Origin: Flavobacteriales bacterium | GTDB lineage: Bacteria; Bacteroidota; Bacteroidia; Flavobacteriales_D; Parvicellaceae | Reading direction: 5' to 3' | DNA: 7,057 bases | NCBI GenBank assembly: GCA_027047735.1 | Contig: JALTUD010000009.1 | Span: 1 to 7,057 of the forward strand | Shown: positions 1-6,701 of the stretch, piece by piece | Position numbering within the stretch: position 1 is the stretch's first letter | Layout of the letters: every line of letters starts with the position of its first letter | The notes under the pieces: generated by a model | Database searches by the model: none | The model's input: only the letters and a program-made list of their open reading frames with translations | What the model was told of the DNA's origin: nothing | Translations under genes and position numbers: made by a program

Positions 1-793
1 AACAAACTGTTTGTTCAATGGTATTGCTCATGCTCGGCAATACATGAATATGATATTCTACTAAGCTATCACATCCACCCGCATTGATTAAGGTATCGTT
101 ATAAACTCCTGATTGAGTAATACTCATACCATTTATAACAATACTATCGTTTGAGCAAATCGTATCGAATACAACTGCTGATGTAGGCTGTACAACTTCT
201 AAGGTCATTTCTACAATACTATCACAACCTCCTGTTGCTGTAAAAGTTTCTACATAAACACCGGTTTGTGTTAATATTTGCGAACCAAAGATAACACTAT
301 CACCTCCGCAAATAATATCTTCAACTTGAAGTGTATCGGTAGCACCAACAATCAAATTCAAGGTAGAGATGCTATCACAACCATTTGCACCTTGTAAAGT
401 TTCCGAATACGTCCCTGATTGGTAATATGCAACACCACCGAATACAACGCTATCCCCTGTACAGATAAACTCTGTAATTGTAGTTGTTTCAACCGGTTTT
501 ACAAATAAACTTAATTTAATGATACTGTCGCAACCATTTGCCGAAACCAATGAATCGTAATAAACACCGGATTGGCTATAAGTTTGACCGTTAAAAGTGT
601 AAGGAGAGTTAGCACAAGTAGTATCAGCTATTTCCGTTACTACTGACGGAAGTACCGTTACATTTACCGTTACAAGACTATCACAACCTCCTTGGTTCAT
701 TAAATTAAAAGTATAAACACCCGTAGAGTCAAAACTCTCGTAAGTATTCCCGATCATAATTGAGTCTCCCGCACAAATTGTTTGGTTTATTGA
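1..793 (-). repeat. Tandem in-frame 153-bp repeats (module A array)
   Basis: From residue 634 the protein is a direct array of 51-residue modules. The Cys of the GCDS motif falls at residues 670, 721, 772, 823 and 874, exactly 51 apart. The first Cys of the module falls at 640, 693, 744, 795, 846 and 897. Five modules are complete and a sixth begins at the window edge. The pattern is roughly DTIC-x-GDSV-x-F-x-G, a loop, SG-x-Y-x-ETL, GCDS, then a V/L-rich strand. Two further A copies sit upstream at about 1919-2041 and 1283-1408, so the protein has seven complete copies in view. The DNA copies are diverged and not identical, so this is an old expansion kept in frame. Confidence 0.9.
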
Positions 794-2692
794 AACACTG
801 TCAGAGTTTAAATTTGTAATGGTTACCACATTTGAACTAACTGTTCCTCCACAAGTACCCGTTGTATAAAAATCAGCTGAAATAACCGTTGTTGCGGTTG
901 AGTCATTAACAGCAAAAATGTACGTTAAAGAATCTCCTCCGACTGCTACACCATTGTTATACCATTGAATACTTCCGTTTGCCGGTGATACCGATGCCAT
1001 TGCATTTACTGTATCGCCAATACAAGCTGACATAGAAGTAACCGAAACAGAAACACTTCCTGTCGAATCATTAATAACAACCGTTACGGTATCGGTATTT
1101 TCACAACCAAAAGCATCTACTCCCGTAACCACATAATCCATTGTTGAATCCGGTGCGAAAGCTACGGAGTCTTGTACGTTATTATTCCACGAATAAGCAT
1201 TTGCACCTTGTCCGTATAGTATGACAGAAGAACCGTTACAAATGGTGTCTTGAGAAGCATTTGCTGTAACGTTAGGAAGCGGATTAACCGTCAATTCTAA
1301 AGTAACAACACTATCACAACCATTGATGTTTTGAAAAGTTTCTTGGTATGTCCCTGCCGTTGTCAACGTTTGTGAACCGAACACAAAAGAATCTCCCATA
1401 CAAATACTATCAAAAACAGTAATCGAATCATTTGGAATGACCGTAAGTGTAATTGCATTAGAAACTGCTGTTGTTCCACAAGTGGAAGAAGATGTTACTT
1501 CACAAGTAATTACATCTCCATTATTCGTGAAATTAGCTAACGAATTATACGTCTGTAATCCTGTTCCTACATTATTACCGTTTCTTTTCCATTGGAAAGT
1601 CGGGCTCATTCCCCCATTAGTAACCGCTGCTGTAAAAGATGTTCCTTGCCCTTCACAAAGGATTGAATCCGGTGTTGAAATCGTAATGGTTGGTACTATG
1701 GTATTCTGAACAATTACTTTTACAGAATCTTCTCCTAAACATCCGTTTGCATCTTCTCCCAACACAACGTAAGTTGTTGTAGTTGACGGCGACACATAAG
1801 AGCTATCGTTTACGTTATTACTCCAAACATAAACCACTCCACCTGTTGCATAAAGCAATACCGAATCTCCCGAACACATAAGACCTGAAGATGCTACAGC
1901 AGTGATATTAGGAAGTGGATTAACCGTTAGGTTATATACAATTAAACTGTCGCAACCTCCCATATTTTGAAGTGTATCATAATAAGTTCCTGCTTGACTT
2001 AAATAATTCCCGTTAAACAAAACACTGTCTCCCGCACAAATAGAGTTGTTTAAATTCGTAGTATCGTTTGTACAAGGAATATGACAAGAAGAAGCGTGCA
2101 TCCCAATATTTGAGAAATCATTTATCGGGAAACCATTCCATTCAACAGAGGGATCAAAGGAAAGAGGTGCAGGAACACCTTGCTGAACTGAAGGCTTTCT
2201 GCGAAGAGTTCTATCTTTTGTTGACACTCCGTTACCTGTCCAACCTCCACTTCCCGGGTTTTGACCAATAACACCGATAACATCTATATTTTGTGGAAAT
2301 GTTGTATTTACTAAAGTAATAGCATCATTCCCATTAAATGAAATGTATCCGGAAATTGTATCGGCTAGAGCTTTTAAACTTGAGGTAGCAGAGGAATGAA
2401 CAATAACATAAACACTATCGGGTGCTAACATTCCGTTTAATTGCAATCCGCCACTCAAACCACCGCTTGGTATAGAAGCTCCGTTAGGAAATAAATAGAC
2501 CTTATAGTTGGACAGATCTATCGCTTGATTAGAAGCGTTGTAAATCTCCAAAGCCTTATTGCTTCCTGAACCTTCTACATATTCCGAAAAGTATAAATCG
2601 GAGCAGGGTGTCTGTGCTTTGGCTGTATAAAACAAGCCGATTAAAGCAAACGCCAGTAGTAACTTTGACGTCATAATTGTACTAATTTTCAT
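1..2692 (-). CDS. Large secreted lamin-tail and repeat protein, 3' end outside window
   Basis: An uninterrupted minus-strand reading frame starts with ATG at 2692 and is still open at base 1, giving 897 visible residues. Residues 1-26 form a signal peptide (basic start, LLLAFALIGLF core, AKA-Q cleavage). Residues about 30-200 match bacterial lamin-tail domains (SEYVEGSGSNKALEIYN, then a buried-strand pattern). The rest is repeats: module A at 218-258 and 429-470, each followed by an Ig-like module B (259-330, 471-540) and a module C (331-420, 541-630), then tandem A modules from 634 onward. Each A module has a Cys pair, usually 28 residues apart, and a GGCDS or NGCDS motif. Such proteins are normally exported across the outer membrane; a T9SS sorting domain is expected at the unseen C-terminus, but that is inference. 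A second in-frame ATG at 2674 also gives a good signal peptide. The role is unknown; adhesin or matrix protein is a guess. Confidence 0.93.
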   Translation of the reverse strand, partial: MKISTIMTSKLLLAFALIGLFYTAKAQTPCSDLYFSEYVEGSGSNKALEIYNASNQAIDLSNYKVYLFPNGASIPSGGLSGGLQLNGMLAPDSVYVIVHSSATSSLKALADTISGYISFNGNDAITLVNTTFPQNIDVIGVIGQNPGSGGWTGNGVSTKDRTLRRKPSVQQGVPAPLSFDPSVEWNGFPINDFSNIGMHASSCHIPCTNDTTNLNNSICAGDSVLFNGNYLSQAGTYYDTLQNMGGCDSLIVYNLTVNPLPNITAVASSGLMCSGDSVLLYATGGVVYVWSNNVNDSSYVSPSTTTTYVVLGEDANGCLGEDSVKVIVQNTIVPTITISTPDSILCEGQGTSFTAAVTNGGMSPTFQWKRNGNNVGTGLQTYNSLANFTNNGDVITCEVTSSSTCGTTAVSNAITLTVIPNDSITVFDSICMGDSFVFGSQTLTTAGTYQETFQNINGCDSVVTLELTVNPLPNVTANASQDTICNGSSVILYGQGANAYSWNNNVQDSVAFAPDSTMDYVVTGVDAFGCENTDTVTVVINDSTGSVSVSVTSMSACIGDTVNAMASVSPANGSIQWYNNGVAVGGDSLTYIFAVNDSTATTVISADFYTTGTCGGTVSSNVVTITNLNSDSVSINQTICAGDSIMIGNTYESFDSTGVYTFNLMNQGGCDSLVTVNVTVLPSVVTEIADTTCANSPYTFNGQTYSQSGVYYDSLVSANGCDSIIKLSLFVKPVETTTITEFICTGDSVVFGGVAYYQSGTYSETLQGANGCDSISTLNLIVGATDTLQVEDIICGGDSVIFGSQILTQTGVYVETFTATGGCDSIVEMTLEVVQPTSAVVFDTICSNDSIVINGMSITQSGVYNDTLINAGGCDSLVEYHIHVLPSMSNTIEQTVC
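803..2041 (-). repeat. Two copies of an A-B-C module set, about 211 residues each
   Basis: Residues 218-420 and 429-630 repeat the same order of modules. GCDS of module A is at Cys 247 in copy 1 and Cys 459 in copy 2, and the next A module has Cys 670, giving spacings of 212 and 211. Module B has a Cys near its start (273, 485), a Y-x-W strand (VYVWSNNV, AYSWNNNV), a T/D-T-x-x-Y-V-V strand and a closing D-x-x-GC (318, 530). Module C is Ig-like, with QWKRNG in copy 1 and QWYNNG in copy 2, and a STCG or GTCG turn. Module C is more diverged than A and B. Confidence 0.8.
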
Positions 2693-2719
2693 AATTTTAT
2701 TTTGATAATTTTTGCAAAG

Positions 2720-2752
2720 GAAAACTATTCTAATTTGTTTTATGTTAACAAA
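2720..2752 (-). promoter_or_regulatory. Candidate Bacteroidota promoter for the large repeat protein
   Basis: Reading on the minus strand, TTTG at 2752-2749 is followed after 21 bases by TAGTTTTC (2727-2720), seven of eight positions to the TAnnTTTG -7 element. The -7 box lies 27 bases before the ATG at 2692. The spacing is slightly long and the region is AT-rich, so this is weak. The perfect inverted repeat TTAACAAATTGTTAA (2745-2759) overlaps the -33 box and could be an operator. Confidence 0.3.
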
Positions 2753-2810
2753 TTGTTAAGTCTGTCTATTTGTTGTTTATCAACCTCCCCCTATTAGTGT
2801 ATTCGTTATA

Positions 2811-2856
2811 AAAAAGTCAAAACATTTCTATAACCATAGAGGTATTTTGACTTTTC
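2811..2856 (-). terminator. Intrinsic terminator after the 634-residue protein gene
   Basis: Two perfect 11-base arms, AAAAGTCAAAA (2812-2822) and TTTTGACTTTT (2845-2855), face each other, and a further 5-bp helix (TCTAT/ATAGA, 2827-2831 with 2836-2840) closes on a four-base loop. Read on the minus strand, the descending arm ends in six T residues (2817-2812 side running into 2810). It begins 29 bases after the stop codon of the upstream gene and precedes the next gene's promoter, so it separates the two transcription units. Confidence 0.8.
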
Positions 2857-2884
2857 ATAACAAAATCACTTGCGGATTTAATGT

Positions 2885-4789
2885 TTACCTCAATAAAACT
2901 TCTTTCATCACTGATTTATTTTCAATTACTAGTTGAACAAAATAAATTCCCTTTGGTAACGATTCATCAATTATAAATGTAATCTGTTGTTCACCTGCAA
3001 TCCTAAAACCATTCGATAAGGATGCTACTTTTTGACCATTAGGATTAATTAAATTTACACTTACAAATGCTTCTTTCGTCAAATTAAATTTTAATGATAC
3101 TTTATCTATTATTGGATTAGGATATAACTCAAGCGATGAAAATAATTCATTTTCTTTTATCAAAGTAGTACTATTACTGCTAACCGTAATATTAGTTAGT
3201 GAAGTGTCATTTGGACAAACATTATTACTACTAATCAATTCAACTTGGTATGTTCCTACAGATGTGTAATTATGAAAAGGATTAGTAGCTGTAGATGTAT
3301 TACCATCTCCAAAATCCCACAAATAAGAAGTAGCTCCTGAACTTTGGTTTGTGAAATATGCAGTAGCATTAGGTAAAGTTAAGCTATTAGAAACTACGGT
3401 AAAATGGGAAATAGGCTGAGTCAAAATCGTAAAAGTTTGAGATGATGAGTGTGAACCTCCTGAGCCAACAGCTACTAAGGTAACACTATAAGTCCCTGAG
3501 TTTTGAAATATTACTGTTGGGTTAGTTGCTGTTGACGAAGATAAAACACCTCCGTTAGCACTCCAACTATAAGATGTTGCGTTACTAGAATTATTGACTA
3601 ATTGAATTGTTTCTCCGGCACAATAAGTTGTAGTATTGGATTGCGTAGTAAAACTCGACGTTGGAGAATTTACATTAGAAACAACTATTGTTGAGGTATA
3701 AGAACTACCTTGACAATTTGCGTTAGATGCAATTAAAGATACCGTATAGGTTCCGGATGAAGTATATGTATGTGAAGGGTTGACAGCTGTAGAGGTATTA
3801 CCATCTCCGAAATCCCATAAATAGGACGTAGCGCCATTACTTTGATTGGTAAAATTAACAGTTGCATTGGGTAACGTTACATTCGTTGAACTTGCACTAA
3901 ATTGTGAAGTAGGTTGTGCTACTATGGTAAAAGTTTGAGATGATGTACTCGAACCACCGGAACCTGTAGCTGTCAAGGTTACAGTATATGTTCCTGAAGT
4001 TGGAAAAGTTACTGTAGGATTAGCTGCAGTTGATGAGGAAAATCCCCCTCCCGTAGAACTCCAATTATACGATGTTGCATTGCTTGAATTATTAACCAAT
4101 TGTATAGCTGTTCCCGCACAGTAGGTCGTTGTATTTGATTGTGTTGAAAAACTTGACGTAGGAAGCGTTGCAGCAGGAGTCAGAATCAAGTTGTGTGAGA
4201 CCATATTATCCCCACCTGTACTTCCATTTCCATTAACCCCTAAACCTACCGAAAACAAATATAGAGAATTTGTAGCATTTGTAGGAGCTGTCCAATTAAA
4301 TGTTGCGACACTTGATGATGAAATCCTTTGTGAATGACTTACATTACTGGGACTATGAATGGAGGTAGTCGGATGAACAACACAGTTAGATGACGGATTA
4401 GAAAAAGAACCGGCTACAGTAGAGCTTGATGTATTTCCATCGTTTATTTCCAAATCAAAACCATAATAGCTGTACCCCGTTACATTGTAGGTAATTGTAT
4501 AAGTCTGTCCCGGCACATACGTATTATTAACAAAAGAGGGAGAAACAGTCATATTTACTGTTGGGGTAGCAGCTCCTCCTCCGTGACAATTCAAACAGGT
4601 GTATGGACCATCGGGAACAGAGCCTGTATAAGCACTAAGACCACCGGGATATCTTCCATCATGTAAGGTTGGACACCCACCATGAGAGGTTATTTCCATA
4701 ACGGCATTTTCTGAAGGTTTAAATGAAAAAAGAGACAATAAGGAAATTCCCCCTACTATCGCAAATGTTTTTGAGGTAAATTGTTTCAT
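2885..4789 (-). CDS. Secreted CXXCH/Reeler-like PKD-repeat protein with T9SS sorting domain
   Basis: A 634-residue protein. Residues 1-29 are a signal peptide with a hydrophobic stretch at about 8-22 and no lipobox Cys; the cleavage site is uncertain. Residues about 38-72 (GRYPGG, then CLNCHGGG with C65, C68, H69) and about 75-205 (PGQTYTITYNV, YGFDLEI, W-T-A-P, GGDNMVSHN) match the choice-of-anchor V / Reeler-like families. A single CXXCH suggests, but does not prove, covalent heme. Four PKD-type domains follow at about 211-293, 294-376, 377-459 and 460-540; the second and fourth have the classical WDFGDG (325-330, 491-496). Residues about 546-634 are a T9SS type A sorting domain (LELYPNP, NGQKV, LPKGIYFVQL, K-x-V-LLR), so the product should be carried across the outer membrane and attached to or released from the surface. 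The ATG at 4789 fits the promoter upstream. The gene is monocistronic. Its ligand is unknown. Confidence 0.93.
   Translation of the reverse strand: MKQFTSKTFAIVGGISLLSLFSFKPSENAVMEITSHGGCPTLHDGRYPGGLSAYTGSVPDGPYTCLNCHGGGAATPTVNMTVSPSFVNNTYVPGQTYTITYNVTGYSYYGFDLEINDGNTSSSTVAGSFSNPSSNCVVHPTTSIHSPSNVSHSQRISSSSVATFNWTAPTNATNSLYLFSVGLGVNGNGSTGGDNMVSHNLILTPAATLPTSSFSTQSNTTTYCAGTAIQLVNNSSNATSYNWSSTGGGFSSSTAANPTVTFPTSGTYTVTLTATGSGGSSTSSQTFTIVAQPTSQFSASSTNVTLPNATVNFTNQSNGATSYLWDFGDGNTSTAVNPSHTYTSSGTYTVSLIASNANCQGSSYTSTIVVSNVNSPTSSFTTQSNTTTYCAGETIQLVNNSSNATSYSWSANGGVLSSSTATNPTVIFQNSGTYSVTLVAVGSGGSHSSSQTFTILTQPISHFTVVSNSLTLPNATAYFTNQSSGATSYLWDFGDGNTSTATNPFHNYTSVGTYQVELISSNNVCPNDTSLTNITVSSNSTTLIKENELFSSLELYPNPIIDKVSLKFNLTKEAFVSVNLINPNGQKVASLSNGFRIAGEQQITFIIDESLPKGIYFVQLVIENKSVMKEVLLR
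3173..4159 (-). repeat. Internal direct duplication of a 498-bp two-PKD unit
   Basis: Residues 211-376 (3662-4159) and 377-539 (3173-3661) are copies of one another with a 166-residue period: CAG at 224 and 390, WDFGDG at 325 and 491, SQTF at 284 and 450. By hand count about 70% of residues are identical, with the first PKD of each unit better conserved than the end of the second. Each unit is one PKD variant with a Cys and a glycine/serine loop (GSGGS) plus one classical WDFGDG PKD. Confidence 0.9.
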
Positions 4790-4841
4790 TACTTATTTTT
4801 TTTGGTTTCAATGGCTAAATTACAATTTTATTTAGAAATTC

Positions 4842-4870
4842 CAAATTATAGAAGTGATTGATTTTCACAA
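4842..4870 (-). promoter_or_regulatory. Probable promoter of the 634-residue protein gene
   Basis: On the minus strand TTG (4870-4868) is followed after exactly 17 bases by TATAATTTG (4850-4842). This is close to the Bacteroidota -33 TTG / -7 TAnnTTTG pattern, with one extra base inside the -7 box, and also contains a TATAAT. The -7 box is 52 bases before the ATG at 4789, leaving a leader of about 45 bases. No clear Shine-Dalgarno sequence is seen; the leader just before the ATG is A-rich (AAAAAAATAAGTA), as is usual in this phylum. Confidence 0.5.
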
Positions 4871-5109
4871 CCTTAGTTTCTATACAATTATTTAAACTGA
4901 AGTATCTAGGTATTTCCGGTTTTGAGCGTAAAGATAGCACGACCACTGCCATTAATTGATACTATTTTAACATTGAAACAAGTCTAATAAAGCATTTTAT
5001 TCATCGTCTAAAGAAACTAAAACTCTCTTTCTTTCGACTCTTTTCAAAATTCAAATGGCATGACTATTTCAATAATCCTTACATCCGCAAGTGAAGTTCT
5101 ATTTCGTGT
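4871..5109. other. Gene-free intergenic stretch, contents unexplained
   Basis: About 240 bases between the promoter of the 634-residue protein gene and the structured RNA element. Stops are frequent on both strands and no reading frame has a plausible start with a codon pattern like the neighbours. The longest curiosity is a 25-codon minus-strand frame at 4906-4983 without a start codon. The motif ATCCGCAAGTGA at 5083-5094 recurs inverted at 2866-2877. I see no tRNA, riboswitch or transposon end. A promoter for the plus-strand RNA should lie here, but I could not find a convincing one. Confidence 0.5.
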
Positions 5110-5248
5110 GCGTTAGGGATAGTAGTGGCATCCTTTTGTGTTGTTGCATATATGCAACACAAAAGATATAACGGATAGCCCGACCTTTACGGCGTTAAAA
5201 AGTAATGTAGTGCAACGGAATTGCTTTTTTATGCTGTAAAGGGAACGC
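5110..5248 (+). ncRNA. Structured RNA element, three-helix; possible Flavo-1 RNA
   Basis: Three helices can be drawn. P1 closes the element: GCGTT (5110-5114) with AACGC (5244-5248). P2 is a perfect 11-bp helix (5133-5143 with 5155-5165) capped by TTGCATATATG. P3 is a 22-bp helix with one T-T mismatch (5184-5206 with 5220-5242) around a 13-base loop. P3 contains three pairs that are G-U on the plus strand (5191/5235, 5194/5232, 5203/5223) but would be A-C mismatches on the minus strand, which favours plus-strand RNA. The joining segments (AGGGATAG, GGCATCC, AACGGATAGCCCGACC, GGGAACGCCC) look like a sequence I remember as recurring between genes in Flavobacteria and tentatively link to the Rfam Flavo-1 motif; that name is from memory and unverified. 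It ends 9 bases from the convergent rlmD stop. It has no U-tract, so it is not a simple terminator. Function is unknown. Confidence 0.55.
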
Positions 5249-5259
5249 CCAAATCTTCT

Positions 5260-6687
5260 TTATTTTTCAAATAGCATTACGCTTTCTATATGGGAGGTAT
5301 GAGGGAATTGATCGACTAATGATACTTTTTTCAGCTGATAACCTGCCGATTTTAATTCGATGGCATCGCGGGCTTGTGTTGCCGGATTGCAACTGACATA
5401 TACAATTCTGTTTGCTCCTAATTTGATAACTTTTCTTAGTGTTTTAGGTGCTATCCCTCCTCTTGGCGGATCGAGTACGATGGTTCCGATTTTCCCTTCG
5501 TATTGTGGATAATTCAACAGGAATTTACCGACGTCTGAGGCATAAAATTCTACGCCTTCTACCCCGTTTAACCGTGCGTTTCGTTTGGCATTTTCTATTG
5601 CGGATTCTACAATATCCACTCCGATAATTTGTGCGTTTTCGATTTGTGATGCCAGCAATTGCCCGATTGTTCCCGTTCCGCAAAACAAATCCATAATGAC
5701 TTGGTTGTTGAGGTCGTTCTCCTCTGTGGCATAATCGATGACTTTTTGATAGAGTTTTTCGGCACTCGAAGGATTGGTCTGAAAGAAACTTTGCATACTG
5801 ATTTCAAAATTCAACCCCAAAACCCGCTCGATAATCATTGATTTCCCCCAAGCGGTGTCGCTAGGTCCTTTTTCCAATTTTGCACGGTCGGCAACATCGT
5901 CATTTATGGTGTGGATAAATCCTGCTAAACGTTTCCCTAACAGCTTTTGCAAAAAGGCTACAAATTCTTGTGTATCGAACTGCTCTTTTCCTTTTGAGGA
6001 AGTTACCAAATTGATAAGTAACTCATCATCGGCAAAACTTTTACGCACAACCAAATGTCTGAAAAATCCTGTTTTCTTAGGTGGATGCCACGCAGGCAAA
6101 CCTGTTGCTTGAAGATATTCTCTGATTTTTTTCAATCCGTTTTCCAACTCTGCATCAAATAATCCTGATTCTTTATCTAAATTTTCGACTTTCCACCACG
6201 TTCCGCGATGCTTGAATCCCAAAGCAAAATCGTCTATCTCCTCATCTATGTGAATATCGTGTCGAATCTCCGAAAAGGAGTACTCCATTTTATTTCGATA
6301 ATTGTAATCTTTGGGCGAGGCTATGTATTCGTCAAACAATGAACGGACTTCTTTTATCTGACCTAATTTTTCAAATAGATTAAGCGTTGTTTCTTTTTTG
6401 TAGCTTCTTTGTTTTTCGATAGGCAACGTAATATAAGGTGCTCCGGAAATCGGTTGAAACGGAACTTCCACTTCTTCGGGAGAATGTTCAAGCACCTTTA
6501 ACAATCGAGCTTCTGCATGTTTTTTACGCTTTTTGGTGATTTGTACTTCTACTTTTTGCCCCGGTATGGCATTGGGTATAAAAACCACAAAATTTCCTTG
6601 TTCTGTTTCCACCCGTGTAAGCCCTTTCCCCCCAAACGCCATATCTTGCACCGTTAAGGCTAACTTCTCTCCTTTTTTTAACTTCAT
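5260..6687 (-). CDS. rlmD: 23S rRNA (uracil-C5) methyltransferase, RlmD-like, lacking Fe-S cysteines
   Basis: A 475-residue SAM-dependent enzyme of the TrmA/RlmD (COG2265) family that makes 5-methyluridine in RNA; by family the target would be U1939 of 23S rRNA (E. coli numbering). Numbering from the ATG at 6687: TRAM RNA-binding domain about 6-64; SAM motif DLFCGTGTIG 333-342; VDIVES acidic loop near 357; DPPRGG from 406; nucleophile Cys433 in YVSCNPAT; general base Glu468 in HTSHIES. Oddly, the four-Cys [4Fe-4S] site of RlmD is absent: the CGGC-type region is FQPISGAPYITLPIEKQ (77-93), the fourth Cys region is NLDKESGLFD, and the only cysteines are C336 and C433. The frame extends 18 bases upstream to a TTG at 6705 overlapping the ZIP stop; I prefer the ATG because the TRAM domain starts right after it. 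It is probably co-transcribed with the ZIP gene, 14 bases upstream. The exact target base (U1939, U747 or both) cannot be told from sequence. Confidence 0.9.
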   Translation of the reverse strand: MKLKKGEKLALTVQDMAFGGKGLTRVETEQGNFVVFIPNAIPGQKVEVQITKKRKKHAEARLLKVLEHSPEEVEVPFQPISGAPYITLPIEKQRSYKKETTLNLFEKLGQIKEVRSLFDEYIASPKDYNYRNKMEYSFSEIRHDIHIDEEIDDFALGFKHRGTWWKVENLDKESGLFDAELENGLKKIREYLQATGLPAWHPPKKTGFFRHLVVRKSFADDELLINLVTSSKGKEQFDTQEFVAFLQKLLGKRLAGFIHTINDDVADRAKLEKGPSDTAWGKSMIIERVLGLNFEISMQSFFQTNPSSAEKLYQKVIDYATEENDLNNQVIMDLFCGTGTIGQLLASQIENAQIIGVDIVESAIENAKRNARLNGVEGVEFYASDVGKFLLNYPQYEGKIGTIVLDPPRGGIAPKTLRKVIKLGANRIVYVSCNPATQARDAIELKSAGYQLKKVSLVDQFPHTSHIESVMLFEK

Positions 6688-6701
6688 TTTTCTTTTTATT
6701 T

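Noticed and set aside
1..793. Regular repeats that could suggest a CRISPR array or satellite
   Set aside because: The period is 153 bp, the copies are diverged in DNA, and they keep one open reading frame with conserved protein motifs; they are coding repeats.
1437..2271. Plus-strand frames at 1437-1709 and 2068-2271 inside the large repeat protein
   Set aside because: They lie opposite a clear coding sequence with signal peptide, domains and repeats and show no domain of their own.
4906..4983. Short minus-strand frame that might be a gene remnant
   Set aside because: Only 25 codons, no start codon, bounded by stops, and no family I recognise.
5110..5250. The structured element as an intrinsic terminator of rlmD on the minus strand
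   Set aside because: Neither long hairpin is followed by a U-tract on either strand, and the minus strand would have three A-C mismatches in the longest helix.
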